Source: Gemmatimonadota bacterium (GTDB taxonomy: Bacteria > Gemmatimonadota > Gemmatimonadetes > Gemmatimonadales > Gemmatimonadaceae). Taken from it: a stretch of 64,000 nucleotides of DNA. The notes beneath the pieces are model-generated. The model saw nothing but the letters and a program-made list of their open reading frames with translations, searched no databases and had not been told where the DNA came from. The stretch is taken from the NCBI GenBank assembly GCA_016714015.1, contig JADJNZ010000001.1:62001-126000 (forward strand), in the 5' to 3' direction. Positions 8,761 through 17,980 of the stretch are shown piece by piece. The first letter of the stretch is position 1; each line of letters opens with the position of its first letter. A program made the translations under genes and the position numbers.

Positions 8761-9975
8761 TCAGGGGCGCCGGTCGAGCTGCTCGATCGTCGCCGTGCTC
8801 GGCGGCCGTGACGCGCGAAGCCGCGCCGCGACCCGTTCCGCCTGGGCGAAGGCGCGCAGCACGTTGCCGCCCGCGAGCTTGGCGAGTTCCTCGTCGGTCC
8901 AGCCCCGTCGCGCGAGTTCCGCGATGAGCATCGGGTAGCGCGAGACATCCTCGAGTCCATCGACGACCTCGGTGATCCCGTCGAAGTCGCCGCCGAGGCC
9001 GACATGATCGATCCCGGCGACGCGGCGGATATGTTCGATGTGGTCCGCCACCTGCGCCAGCGTCACCTTGGGTGCCGGGCCGGTGCGTTGCGCCGGCGCC
9101 GTGCGGTTCCAGTCGATGAGCGCCTGCGAGGTGAATCCCGGGACGAAGGTGACCATCACGACCCCGCCGTTCTGCTTGAGGCGGACGAGGATCGAATCCG
9201 GCACGTTGCGCACATGGTCGGCGAGCCCGCGGGCGTTCGAGTGCGAGAAGATCACCGGCGCCTCGGTCACGTCGAGGGCATCGCTCATGGTGCCGGGCGA
9301 GACGTGCGAGAGGTCGACGAGCATGCCGAGGCGGTTCATCTCGCGGACCACCTCGCGCCCGAAGCTCGAGAGGCCGCCATGCCGCACCACGTCCGACGCC
9401 GCGTCCGCCCAGTCGAGCGTGGAGTTGTGCGTGAGCGTCATGTAGCGCCCGCCCATGTCGTAGAACGCGCGGAGGGCCCCGAGCGAGTTCTCGATCGCGT
9501 GTCCGCCCTCGAGGCCGAGCGCACCGCCGATGTGGCCGCGCGCGAAGGCGTCGGTGAACCCCTGCGCCGTCGTCACCGGCTCGAACCGCTCGGGATACTT
9601 CGCCATCACGCGCTTCGCGATGTCGATCTGCTCGAGCTGCACCTTCGCGTACCCTTGGCGCGCCACGCTCGTATCCCCGGGGATGTAGACCGACCAGAAC
9701 TGCCCGCCGACGCGCCCCGCCGCGAGGCGCGCGAGGTCGGTGTGCCCGGGGACCGGGCGTCGCAGGTCGTACTGCTCCACATCGTGCGGGTGCTCCTTCC
9801 ACTCGCGGATGGCCCAGGGCAGATCGTTGTGCCCATCGATGAGCGGCGACGCCGCGAGCACGCGGTGCGCGCGCGCGAGATTCGGATCGTCGGTGGCGGT
9901 CGGGGCGGGCGCGGCGACCGGCGTGCGGGCGCAGGCGGCGATGGCGAGGAGGAGGGCGGGTACGGGGCGGCGCAT
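8761..9975 (-). CDS. Membrane dipeptidase, M19 family lipoprotein
   Basis: A 404-residue zinc dipeptidase of the renal dipeptidase (M19) family. The signal peptide ends in a lipobox with Cys15 (AIAAC), so it should be membrane-anchored and face the periplasm. Metal-binding signatures are H49-x-D51 in DGHNDLP, the Glu of LGLEGGHA, and the histidines of DLSHVS and FSHSNARGL. The family cleaves dipeptides, including ones containing D-amino acids. A second M19 protein is encoded at 42474-43784. It is convergent with the CarH-like gene, 17 bp away. Confidence 0.93.
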   Translation of the reverse strand: MRRPVPALLLAIAACARTPVAAPAPTATDDPNLARAHRVLAASPLIDGHNDLPWAIREWKEHPHDVEQYDLRRPVPGHTDLARLAAGRVGGQFWSVYIPGDTSVARQGYAKVQLEQIDIAKRVMAKYPERFEPVTTAQGFTDAFARGHIGGALGLEGGHAIENSLGALRAFYDMGGRYMTLTHNSTLDWADAASDVVRHGGLSSFGREVVREMNRLGMLVDLSHVSPGTMSDALDVTEAPVIFSHSNARGLADHVRNVPDSILVRLKQNGGVVMVTFVPGFTSQALIDWNRTAPAQRTGPAPKVTLAQVADHIEHIRRVAGIDHVGLGGDFDGITEVVDGLEDVSRYPMLIAELARRGWTDEELAKLAGGNVLRAFAQAERVAARLRASRPPSTATIEQLDRRP

Positions 9976-10037
9976 GGGCGTGGGGTCGGGGATGGTGCAA
10001 CCTCACCCCGTCCGGCTCGACAGGGAAGGGTCCGGAC

Positions 10038-10079
10038 GGCCTGAGGGCCGCGCATCGCGGGACGCGCGGCCCTCAGGCC
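10038..10079. terminator. Perfect 16-bp stem hairpin
   Basis: Arms at 10038-10053 and 10064-10079 (starting GGCCTGAGGG) are perfectly complementary with a 10-nt loop. It lies 17 bp beyond the stop of the DUF2892 gene on the minus strand, consistent with a terminator for that gene. There is no strong T tract. Confidence 0.65.
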
Positions 10080-10095
10080 CCTCACCCCGCGCGGA

Positions 10096-10299
10096 TCAGC
10101 GCGCGGCGGTCTTCACCGGGCAGGTGCTCAGGCCGAGCACGGTGTAGAGCGGGCAGGTCCCCAGCGCCGCGGTCAGGAGCGGCACGATGCCGACCCAGCC
10201 CCAGGGGGTCTTGGGGCCGACGAAGACGAGCGAGAGCACGCCGAGGCCGATGATGACACGGAGCGCGCGATCGATGGTGCCGACGTTGTTCTTGAGCAT
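10096..10299 (-). CDS. DUF2892 (YgaP-like) small inner-membrane protein
   Basis: A 67-residue protein with two hydrophobic helices (about 14-28 and 35-55) and the family pattern: NNVGTIDRALRV at the start, then TPWGWVGIVPLLTA and GTCPLYTVLG. DUF2892 resembles the membrane anchor of the rhodanese YgaP but here stands alone. The conserved cysteines C49 and C60 are present. The start is fixed by an AGGAG about 5 nt upstream of the ATG at 10299. Its exact role is unknown; relatives are often linked to sulfur metabolism. Confidence 0.88.
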   Translation of the reverse strand: MLKNNVGTIDRALRVIIGLGVLSLVFVGPKTPWGWVGIVPLLTAALGTCPLYTVLGLSTCPVKTAAR

Positions 10300-10492
10300 G
10301 GGGGACTCCTGCAGAGGGTTGGGGAGGAAGGGCCGTTCGGGAGAAGGTATCCTCCATGCGTGAACTAAGTTCCCATGTAGGCATATGCTCGACACGATGC
10401 CCCGGAATCCCTGACGCGAGCACGGTCCCGTAGATTCTCGCAGCCCCCGCGCGATGGTGGCGCACTCCCCCCTTTCCACACGGATCCCCTTC

Positions 10493-12520
10493 ATGCGACT
10501 GCTCTCACTTCTCGTCCTCGCGCCGCTGGCGCTGTCGGCGCAGCAGGGCGCCGCGCCCGCCGGCGGCCAACCCCAGTCGCGCATCGCGCGGATCGTCGTC
10601 TCCCCGGTGCAGAAGGTCGTCGTCGCCGGCGACTCGGTGCGATTCCGTGCCGAGGCGCGGGACGCGAACAACAACGTCATCCCGAACGTGACGTTCCGCT
10701 GGACGCGCAGCGGCATGGCGCGCTTCGAGGGGCAGATGCGGGAGGACGGAACGCTCGTGTCGGGATCGACCGGCACGCTGCCCATCACCGTCGTCGGCAT
10801 CATCCCGGGCGAAGCGCCGAAGGTAGAGCAGTTCGACGTGCGGATGGTCCCGGGTCCCGCCGCGCGCATCGCCATCAGTCCGACCCCGTCGCGGCTCGTG
10901 CCGGGACAGCGCATCCGGCTGGGTGCGGAGGTGCTGTCGGCGAAGAACGACCGGCGCGACGACAAGGTGATGTGGCGGTCGTCCGCGCCCGCCATCGCGC
11001 GCGTGAACGAGGTCGGCGTCGTCACCGCCGTCGCGGCGGGGCGCGCGACGATCACCGCGAGCGTCGGCGCGGTGCAGCAGGCGATGGCGGTCCAGGTCCT
11101 CCCGTCGGCGGTCGCCTCGCTCACGGTCACGCCGGAGGTGTCCGACGCGCGCACGGGTGACGTGATCCGCTTCCGCGCGGTCGCGAAGGACGCGGCCGGC
11201 AAGCCCATCGACGGGATCACGCCCGTCTGGAGCTTCAATCCGGGCCAGGGGATGATCGACCCGGACGGGGCGTTCGTCGGCTACGAGGCGGGCGCCTACA
11301 CCGTGACGGCCTCGCTCGGCAATCGGGCGGCGGAAGCGGTGGTGACGCTCGCACCGCGCGACGTGCGCCGACCGCTCGAACTCGTCGGTCGCCTGCCCCG
11401 CTCGCGCTTCACCACCGAGGAGGTCTGGCTGCACCCCAACGGCAAGGTCGCGTACCTCGGCTCGGGCGGTGGCGGCGACGTGCTCTACACCATCGACATC
11501 TCCGATCCGTCGAAGCCGGTCGTCGCGGACTCGATCATCGCCAACACGCGGCGCGTGAACGACGTGATGACGACGCCCGACGGCCGGTTCCTCGTCTTCA
11601 CGCGGGAGGGGGCGTCCGACCGCAAGAACGGCGTCGTCTTCGCCTCGCTCGAGGACCCGCTCCATCCGAAGGTGATCTCTGAGTTCACCGACGGCGTCAC
11701 CGCCGGCGTGCACTCCTCGTTCATCTACAAGGACGCGCGCCACGGCCAGCACGTCTTCATCACGAACGACGGCACCGGCTACGTGCACGTGCTCAACATC
11801 GATGACCCGGCGCATCCGCGTGAGGTGGGCCGGTGGGCGCCGACCGACCGCCCCGAGGCCGGCCGCTCCTTGCACGACATCGACATCCAGGATGGCCTGC
11901 TCTACGGCTCCTGGTGGAACGACGGGCTGATCATCCTCGACGTGGGCAACGGGATCCGCGGCGGCACGCCGGCGAAGCCGGTCTTGGTCTCGCAGTTCAA
12001 GTACGACCTCAACGCGATGTACCGGCAGACCGAGGTCGACGGCGGGGCGGGCTTCATCCGCGGGACGCACACCGCCTGGCGCCACAGGAATTACGTCTTC
12101 ATCGCCGACGAGGTCTTCCCCGCCAATCAGCCCAAGGGCGCGACGGCCACCCAGGCCGGGCGCGCCTGGGGCCGCCTGCAGGTGGTGGACATCAGCGACA
12201 TCACCGCGCCGCGCGCGGTCGCGTTCTACGAGCCGGAGTACGGCGGCGTGCACAACGTCTGGGTCGCCGGGGACTCGCTCTACATGGGCGCGTACAATGC
12301 CGGCTTCCGCGTGTTCGACATCTCCGGCGAGCTGCGCGGTGACCTGCGCGCGCAGGGGCGCGAGATCGGGCACTTCAACACAGCCGACATGAACGGGCAC
12401 GTGCAGGGCTCGGCCATGACCTGGGGTGTCGTGGTGCGCGACGGCCTCGCGTACGTGAACGACGACAACAACGGGCTCTGGATCGTCCGTATCATCCCGA
12501 AGACGCCCGTAGTGCCATGA
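10493..12520 (+). CDS. Secreted protein with three Ig-like domains and an LVIVD propeller
   Basis: A 675-residue exported protein. The signal peptide (about 1-16, ALSAQ) is followed by three bacterial Ig-like (BIG2-type) domains at about 30-118, 122-203 and 207-287. A beta-propeller of LVIVD-type repeats fills 295-675, with repeated blocks such as YTIDISDPSKP, VLNIDDPAHP and LQVVDISD. The ATG at 10493 begins the signal peptide; an in-frame ATG at 10454 would place a non-hydrophobic stretch first. A TAGATT element (10431-10436) could be its -10. The stop overlaps the start of the next propeller gene (ATGA), so the two are co-expressed. Likely a surface scaffold or adhesion protein; no enzyme motif is visible. 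Confidence 0.82.
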   Translation: MRLLSLLVLAPLALSAQQGAAPAGGQPQSRIARIVVSPVQKVVVAGDSVRFRAEARDANNNVIPNVTFRWTRSGMARFEGQMREDGTLVSGSTGTLPITVVGIIPGEAPKVEQFDVRMVPGPAARIAISPTPSRLVPGQRIRLGAEVLSAKNDRRDDKVMWRSSAPAIARVNEVGVVTAVAAGRATITASVGAVQQAMAVQVLPSAVASLTVTPEVSDARTGDVIRFRAVAKDAAGKPIDGITPVWSFNPGQGMIDPDGAFVGYEAGAYTVTASLGNRAAEAVVTLAPRDVRRPLELVGRLPRSRFTTEEVWLHPNGKVAYLGSGGGGDVLYTIDISDPSKPVVADSIIANTRRVNDVMTTPDGRFLVFTREGASDRKNGVVFASLEDPLHPKVISEFTDGVTAGVHSSFIYKDARHGQHVFITNDGTGYVHVLNIDDPAHPREVGRWAPTDRPEAGRSLHDIDIQDGLLYGSWWNDGLIILDVGNGIRGGTPAKPVLVSQFKYDLNAMYRQTEVDGGAGFIRGTHTAWRHRNYVFIADEVFPANQPKGATATQAGRAWGRLQVVDISDITAPRAVAFYEPEYGGVHNVWVAGDSLYMGAYNAGFRVFDISGELRGDLRAQGREIGHFNTADMNGHVQGSAMTWGVVVRDGLAYVNDDNNGLWIVRIIPKTPVVP

Positions 12521-13680
12521 CGCGGCGTCCGCTCCTCCCGCTGGGCCTCCTCGCCCTGCTCGCCGGCGTCGCCGGCGCGCAGGGCACGGCGCCGCCTGCC
12601 GGCACCGGCGACGGGGCGACCTATCGGGCCTACGTGCTCAGCGAATCGGTCGACCAGGTCGCGGTCGTCCGCTTCGACGGTCGGACGGCCGCGATCGAGC
12701 GGACGACGACCGTCGGGATGTCGCTCATGGATCCCGATGGCCCGCACGGCGTCGCCGTGGCGCCCGACGGGCGACACTACTTCGTCTCGACGGCGCACGG
12801 GACGCCCGACGGGTCGCTCTGGAAGTTCCGCACCGACACCGATGCGCCGGTCGGACGAGTGGAGCTGGGGTCATTTCCCGCGACGGTGCAGGTGAGTCCC
12901 GACGGGTTCTTCGCGTGGGTGGTGAACTTCAACCTCCACGGCGAGATGGTACCGTCGAGCGTCTCGGTGGTGGAGACGAGCGCGATGGTGGAGGTCGCAC
13001 GGATCACGACCTGCACGATGCCACATGGTTCCCGACTCAACGCCGCGGGCACGCGGCACTACTCGGCCTGCATGATGGACGAGGAGCTGGTCGAGATCGA
13101 CGCGCGCACGTTCGCGGTCTCGCGCCACTTCTTCCTCACCAAGGGGAAGGAGATGGGGATGACGGGTGCCCCGCCCCGCCGCGGCGCGGAGGCGCATGCG
13201 GGGCATGACATCGGCGGGCACGGGATGGAACCGCCCAAGCCCGGCGACGTGGGCTGCTCCCCGACGTGGGCGCAACCGAGCGTCGACGGCGCGCGTGTCT
13301 GGGTGGCCTGCAACAAGTCGAGCGAGCTCGTCGAGATCGACGTCGCGTCATGGTCGCTCGTTCGCCGACTGCCGGCGGGCGACGGGATCTACAATCTCGC
13401 GGTGACGCACGATGGGACGCGCGTGATCGCGACGAACAAGCGCGGCCAGTCGGTCAGCGTGTTCGACGCGGCGAGCGGGAAGGAGCTCGCGCGGATCGCG
13501 ACCTCGAGGCGCGTGGTGCACGGCGTGGCGGTCACCACCGACGACCGGTATGCGTTCGTGACGAACGAGGGCGTTGGGAGCGAGAAGGCCACGGTGGACG
13601 TGATCGACCTTCGGGCCCTCGTCCGCGTCGCGACGGTCGAGGTGGGACAGCAGGCGGGCGGGATCGATATCCTCCGCTGA
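12517..13680 (+). CDS. Secreted YncE-like beta-propeller with a Met/His-rich insertion
   Basis: A 387-residue exported propeller (signal peptide about 1-21) of the YncE/YVTN type, with repeats such as VAVAPDGRHYFVST, VQVSPDGFFAWVV and LAVTHDGTRVIATN. Residues about 208-240 form an insertion rich in Met and His (M213, M215, H227, H230, H235, M237) that resembles extracytoplasmic copper-binding segments. Four cysteines (C166, C185, C247, C265) could form disulfides or add ligands. The ATGA overlap with the upstream Ig/propeller gene suggests the two proteins act together. Metal binding is an inference. Confidence 0.8.
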   Translation: MTRRPLLPLGLLALLAGVAGAQGTAPPAGTGDGATYRAYVLSESVDQVAVVRFDGRTAAIERTTTVGMSLMDPDGPHGVAVAPDGRHYFVSTAHGTPDGSLWKFRTDTDAPVGRVELGSFPATVQVSPDGFFAWVVNFNLHGEMVPSSVSVVETSAMVEVARITTCTMPHGSRLNAAGTRHYSACMMDEELVEIDARTFAVSRHFFLTKGKEMGMTGAPPRRGAEAHAGHDIGGHGMEPPKPGDVGCSPTWAQPSVDGARVWVACNKSSELVEIDVASWSLVRRLPAGDGIYNLAVTHDGTRVIATNKRGQSVSVFDAASGKELARIATSRRVVHGVAVTTDDRYAFVTNEGVGSEKATVDVIDLRALVRVATVEVGQQAGGIDILR

Positions 13681-13694
13681 GCGCGGTCCGCGCG

Positions 13695-15320
13695 TCAGCC
13701 GCCCCGCAGCGCCCGCCCCGTCCGCGCGAACCGTTCCCCCTCGCCGAACGCCTCCGCCCCGTTCACGACCGTCGCCACGAACCCCTCGGCGTACCGGAAC
13801 GGATCGACGAAGTCCGCACGATCGATCACCGTCGCCGGATCGAACACGGTGACGTCGGCGAGCGCTCCCACGCGGAGCGTGCCACGGTCGCGGAGCCCCA
13901 CGCGCGAGGCAGGAAGCGCGGTGCACTTGTGGACCGCCTGCTCGAGCGTGAGCGCCTGCCGCTCCCGGACATAGCGCCCGAGCACGCGCGCGAAGCTCCC
14001 CGTGCCGCGGGGATGCGGCACGCCGCGGCGCGCCGGACCCGACATGGCGAAGGCACCGCCGTCAGACGCGACCATCCCCTGCGGATGTCGGAGGATGCGC
14101 TCGAGGTTCTCCTCGCTCATCGCGAAGCCGATCATCCCCACCGACCCGTTGTTGCGACGCAGCATCGCGACGGTGCAGGCATAGGGCTCCTCGCCACGCG
14201 CGGCCGCGTACGTCCCGAGGCGCTTCCCTTCCGCCGGCTTGTCCTCGGCGGCGGAGACGCTCGTGATCTGCACGTTGTCCCATCCCCCGATGAGCGCGAC
14301 CTTGTCGAGCGTCTCGGTGCGCATGCGCGGTGCGGTCGCCGCGTCGTCGAGACGCGCGAAGAAGCGCGCGGTCCCGCCATCGCGCGACCAGACGGGGAAG
14401 AGGTTCGTGAGTCCCGTCTGGTAGGCGAGGTAGGGATAGCGGTCGAAGGCGGCATCGACGCCCGCGGCGCGCGCCGCCTCGATGCGCGTGAAGACGGCGT
14501 CGAGCTTGCCCCAGTTCCGCGGGCCCTGCGTCTTGAGGTGGGAGATCTGGAGCGCGCACCCCGCCCCCCGCGCCACCGCGATCGACTCGTCGATCGCCTC
14601 GAGGAGGCGATCATCCTCGTTCCGCATGTGCGTGTGATATGCGAGCCGCCGCGCCGCGAGCGGCCGGCAGAGCGCGACGAGTTCGTCTCGCGGCGCGAAG
14701 GCACCGGGGGTGTACTCGAGGCCGCTCGACGCTCCGAGCGCCCCGTCGGCGAGCGCCTCCTCCACCAGGCGCACCATCGCCGCGAGCTCCGTGGTCGAGG
14801 CCGGGCGGTCGTCGTCCCCGACGACGGCGCCGCGCACGGTGCCGAGGCCGATCATGGTGCCCACGTTGAGCGCGGGCGAGGTGACGGCGACCTGCGCGAG
14901 GAAGTCGCGCACGCTCGCGCGCGACGAACCATCAGCGCCGACGACGATGGTGGTCACGCCCTGCCGGATGAGCCCCTCGGTGTTGGGGTCATCGAAGAGC
15001 GTGCCATCGCCGTGCGAGTGGATGTCGACGAATCCCGGCGCGACGACCTGTCCGCGGCAGAGGATCTCGCGCTCACCCCGTTCGACGATCCGGGGCGCGA
15101 TCGCCGCGATGCGGTCACCGCTGATGCCGACATCGGCGACGAAGCGCGGTCGCCCGCTGCCATCGACGATGGTGCCGCCGCGGAGGACGACATCGTGGTC
15201 CCGCCGTCCGAGCCCGACGAGCGCAGGCGCACCGAGCGCCGCGACCGAGGTGGCGAGAAAGGTTCGACGGCGCACAGGAGGGGAGGCTGGGGGGTGAAGT
15301 GGACGCAGCTCGGCGAACAC
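13695..15320 (-). CDS. Exported N-acyl-D-amino-acid deacylase (D-aminoacylase family)
   Basis: A 541-residue amidohydrolase. The N-terminus carries a Tat-type motif (RRRTFLATS) and hydrophobic segment, so it is probably exported. Metal-site motifs are HSHGD (in VDIHSHGDGT), the Cys of LQISHLK-containing region (GCALQISH) and HTHMRNED. Family members remove acyl groups from D-amino acids, fitting scavenging of D-residues together with the two M19 dipeptidases. Two GTG starts are possible, at 15320 and at 15275; neither has a clear ribosome-binding site, and the second begins directly at the Tat motif. Its final codons are 14 bp from the convergent YncE-like gene. Confidence 0.88.
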   Translation of the reverse strand: MFAELRPLHPPASPPVRRRTFLATSVAALGAPALVGLGRRDHDVVLRGGTIVDGSGRPRFVADVGISGDRIAAIAPRIVERGEREILCRGQVVAPGFVDIHSHGDGTLFDDPNTEGLIRQGVTTIVVGADGSSRASVRDFLAQVAVTSPALNVGTMIGLGTVRGAVVGDDDRPASTTELAAMVRLVEEALADGALGASSGLEYTPGAFAPRDELVALCRPLAARRLAYHTHMRNEDDRLLEAIDESIAVARGAGCALQISHLKTQGPRNWGKLDAVFTRIEAARAAGVDAAFDRYPYLAYQTGLTNLFPVWSRDGGTARFFARLDDAATAPRMRTETLDKVALIGGWDNVQITSVSAAEDKPAEGKRLGTYAAARGEEPYACTVAMLRRNNGSVGMIGFAMSEENLERILRHPQGMVASDGGAFAMSGPARRGVPHPRGTGSFARVLGRYVRERQALTLEQAVHKCTALPASRVGLRDRGTLRVGALADVTVFDPATVIDRADFVDPFRYAEGFVATVVNGAEAFGEGERFARTGRALRGG

Positions 15321-15338
15321 CGACCCGTGGAAAGTGCC

Positions 15339-15408
15339 GCGGGGCGGCCCGGCGCGCCATCGCGCCGGACCGCCCCGCTTCTTCCTTCTACCTTCTCCCT
15401 TCCGCCTA
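15339..15408. terminator. GC-rich hairpin with adjoining pyrimidine tract after sahH
   Basis: Arms at 15339-15356 and 15361-15378 pair over 17 of 18 positions around a CCAT loop. On the plus strand it is followed by a T/C-rich tract (15379-15405) of the CTTCTTCCTTCT type that resembles the arms of the intergenic repeats found at 44193, 56342 and 58126. It separates sahH from the D-aminoacylase gene and probably ends the sahH transcript. Confidence 0.6.
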
Positions 15409-16926
15409 CTAGTACCGATAGTGATCCGGCTTGTACGGCCCCTCGACCGGCACGCCGATGTAGGCGGCCTGCTTCTCCGTGAGCTTGGTCAGCTTCACGC
15501 CGAGCTTCTCGAGGTGGAGGCGCGCGACCTTCTCATCGAGCTTCTTCGGCAGCACGTAGACCGCATTCTTGTCGTACTTGGTGCCCGAGACGGTCGGCTT
15601 GCCCTGCGCCGCGAGATGCAGGTCGATCTGCGCGAGCACCTGGTTGGTGAACGAGGAGCTCATCACGAACGACGGATGGCCGGTGGCGCAGCCGAGGTTG
15701 AGGAGACGGCCTTCGGCGAGGATGAGCACCGAGTGCCCGTCCGGGAAGACCCACTCGTCGAACTGGGGCTTGATGTTGTTGCGGACGATGCCCTTGTAGT
15801 TCTTGAGGCCGGCCATGTCGATCTCGTTGTCGAAGTGGCCGATGTTCCCGACGATCGCCTTGTCCTTCATCCGCGCCATGTGCTCGACCGAGATGATGTC
15901 GGCGTTGCCGGTGGCGGTGACGAAGACGTCGGCGCTGGAGACCACCTCGTCGAGCGTCGTGACCTGGTAGCCCTCCATCGCCGCCTGGAGCGCGCAGATG
16001 GGATCGATCTCGACGATGATCACGCGCGCGCCTTGGCCCTTGAGCGCCTGGGCCGAGCCCTTACCCACGTCGCCGTAGCCGAGCACGACCGCGACCTTGC
16101 CGGCGAGCATCACGTCCGACGCGCGGAGGATGCCGTCGGTGAGCGAATGGCGGCAGCCATACAGGTTGTCGAACTTCGACTTGGTCACCGAGTCGTTGAC
16201 GTTGATCGCCGGGAAGAGGAGCTTGCCGGCGGCCATCATCTCGTAGAGGCGATGCACGCCGGTCGTGGTCTCCTCGGAGACGCCCTTGATCGCCTTGCCG
16301 ACGTTCGTCCAGCGCTTCGGGTCCTCCTTGATGGTCTTGCGGAGCAGCTCGAGGATGACGCCCCACTCCTCGGGTTCGTTCGCGGCGTCGAACGCGGGGA
16401 CCGCGCCGGCGGCCTCGAACTCGGTGCCCTTGATCACGAGCATCGTCGCGTCGCCACCGTCATCGAGGATGAGGTTCGGGCCGGCGCCATCGGGCCACAT
16501 GAGCGCCTGCTCGGTGCACCACCAGTACTCCTCGAGGGTCTCACCCTTCCAGGCGAAGACCGGGATGCCGCGCGGCTGCGCGACCGAGCCGTCCTTGCCC
16601 ACCGCGACCGCCGCGGCGGCATGGTCCTGCGTCGAGAAGATGTTGCACGACACCCAGCGCACGTCGGCGCCGAGCTCGGCGAGCGTCTCGATGAGCACCG
16701 CCGTCTGGATGGTCATGTGCAGCGAGCCCATGATCCGCGCGCCGGCGAGCGGCTTCTTGCCCTTGTACTCGGCGCGGAGCGCCATGAGGCCCGGCATCTC
16801 GTACTCGGCGAGACGGATCTCGTTGCGGCCCCAGTCGGCCAGCGAGATGTCGGCGACCTTGAACGCGGGACGGCCGGTGGACTTCACGGCGTCGAACGGG
16901 TGAAGCGAGGGAGCGACGGCGGTCAT
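15409..16926 (-). CDS. sahH: Adenosylhomocysteinase
   Basis: A 505-residue cytoplasmic enzyme that hydrolyses S-adenosylhomocysteine to adenosine and homocysteine, relieving product inhibition of methyltransferases. The whole family pattern is present: GSLHMTIQTAVLIETL, the Cys of WVSCNIFSTQDHAAAA, NVNDSVTKSKFDN, the NAD site GYGDVGKG (283-290) and the C-terminal KPDHYRY whose Lys/Tyr contact NAD. It is somewhat longer than common bacterial forms because of a 20-30 residue N-terminal extension. The ATG at 16926 was chosen because in-frame residues before it show no homology. It lies 112 bp downstream of the ArsR-methyltransferase regulator on the same strand, so the two probably form an operon. 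Confidence 0.97.
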   Translation of the reverse strand: MTAVAPSLHPFDAVKSTGRPAFKVADISLADWGRNEIRLAEYEMPGLMALRAEYKGKKPLAGARIMGSLHMTIQTAVLIETLAELGADVRWVSCNIFSTQDHAAAAVAVGKDGSVAQPRGIPVFAWKGETLEEYWWCTEQALMWPDGAGPNLILDDGGDATMLVIKGTEFEAAGAVPAFDAANEPEEWGVILELLRKTIKEDPKRWTNVGKAIKGVSEETTTGVHRLYEMMAAGKLLFPAINVNDSVTKSKFDNLYGCRHSLTDGILRASDVMLAGKVAVVLGYGDVGKGSAQALKGQGARVIIVEIDPICALQAAMEGYQVTTLDEVVSSADVFVTATGNADIISVEHMARMKDKAIVGNIGHFDNEIDMAGLKNYKGIVRNNIKPQFDEWVFPDGHSVLILAEGRLLNLGCATGHPSFVMSSSFTNQVLAQIDLHLAAQGKPTVSGTKYDKNAVYVLPKKLDEKVARLHLEKLGVKLTKLTEKQAAYIGVPVEGPYKPDHYRY

Positions 16927-17038
16927 CGGAACCTTTGATGAATGTTGAAGGAAGAAGGACGAAAGCGCGTGTTGCGTGATGCGGACAGGCTGCTGGATGC
17001 GAGGACGAGGTGCACTTCCATCCTCCATCCTTCGGCCC

Positions 17039-17980
17039 TCATCCGGTGCCCAGCACCGCGACGAACAGGTTCGGCCCCTTCGCCTGCGGCGCGGCGGGAA
17101 GCGCGTGGTGGCGGATCGACGCGAAGCCCGCGTCGGACGACCACCGGGTCAACTGGTCCGCGTCGAACCCCAACCAGACATGCCCCATCGTCTGGCGATA
17201 CTCCACGCGGTCGTGCGGCTGCATGTCCACCAACAACAGGCGTCCCCCCTCGCCGCGGAGCGTCCGCCGGATCTCGGCGAGCGCCGCGGCGGGATCCGCC
17301 ACGTAGTGCAACACCAACGACAGCACGGCGACGTCGAGCGTGGCGTCCGCCAGCGGCAGCGCCTCGAGCGAGCCTTCGCGCAGGTCCACGTTGTCGAGCG
17401 TGGAGAGCCGCGCCCGCGCCGCCTTCAACATCGCCGGCGACTCGTCGACGGCCACCACGCTTTGCACGAACGGGGCCATCACTTCTGCCAACTGGCCCGT
17501 GCCGCACCCGAGGTCTCCGACGGTCGCACCCGCGTCCAGCAATCCGGCCAGGGAGAAGAGCTCCGTGCGGGCACCGAACAGCTCGGAACGCACGCGGTCC
17601 CACTGCCCTGCCGAGCTGGCGAAGAACGCCTGCGACCGCGTCTGCCGTTCCGCGAGCACTCCCTTCACCCGTTCCGCATCACGGCGCGACGCGGGCAGGG
17701 TCCGGAGCTCCTCGCGCACGGAGGTCCAGAGCCGGCGCGTCCCCGCGTCCAGTTCGCGGGAATCGTGCCGGTAACGATTCGACGTCCCGTCCTCGCGCGC
17801 CGCGATCCACCCGGTGTCGGCCAGCACCTTGAGGTGCCGGCTCACCGTGGACTGCGGCAGCTGCAGGACGGTCCGCAACTCGGAGACCGTCAGCTCATGG
17901 CGCTCCAGCAACAGGAGGAGCCGCGTGCGGATCGGGTCGGCGAGTGCCGCCAGGCGGTCGTGGAGGGCTGGTCGTTTCAT
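17039..17980 (-). CDS. ArsR-type regulator fused to a SAM-dependent methyltransferase (SahR-like)
   Basis: A 313-residue fusion. Residues about 5-85 are an ArsR winged helix (LTVSELRTVLQLPQSTVSRH), lacking the Cys pairs of metal sensors. Residues about 130-310 are a class I methyltransferase with the SAM-binding GDLGCGTGQLAEV and VVAVDESPAML motifs. This architecture next to sahH matches the SahR regulators of the methionine/SAM cycle, in which the methyltransferase-like domain is thought to sense S-adenosylhomocysteine or SAM. The start codon lies inside a perfect inverted repeat, pointing to autoregulation. It could also be an active methyltransferase. Confidence 0.88.
   Translation of the reverse strand: MKRPALHDRLAALADPIRTRLLLLLERHELTVSELRTVLQLPQSTVSRHLKVLADTGWIAAREDGTSNRYRHDSRELDAGTRRLWTSVREELRTLPASRRDAERVKGVLAERQTRSQAFFASSAGQWDRVRSELFGARTELFSLAGLLDAGATVGDLGCGTGQLAEVMAPFVQSVVAVDESPAMLKAARARLSTLDNVDLREGSLEALPLADATLDVAVLSLVLHYVADPAAALAEIRRTLRGEGGRLLLVDMQPHDRVEYRQTMGHVWLGFDADQLTRWSSDAGFASIRHHALPAAPQAKGPNLFVAVLGTG

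Noticed and set aside
10454..10492. Upstream start of the Ig/LVIVD protein
   Set aside because: The ATG at 10454 would add 13 residues before the signal peptide; the hydrophobic signal begins at 10493.
16927..17038. A SAM or SAH riboswitch in front of sahH
   Set aside because: The 112-bp spacer shows no recognisable SAH- or SAM-riboswitch core; it mainly contains purine/pyrimidine tracts like the intergenic repeats. The ArsR-methyltransferase protein is a better candidate regulator.
17039..17980. Metal-sensing ArsR regulator
   Set aside because: The winged-helix part has no Cys pair of the arsenic/zinc sensors, and a methyltransferase domain is fused to it, which favours a SAM/SAH-related role.
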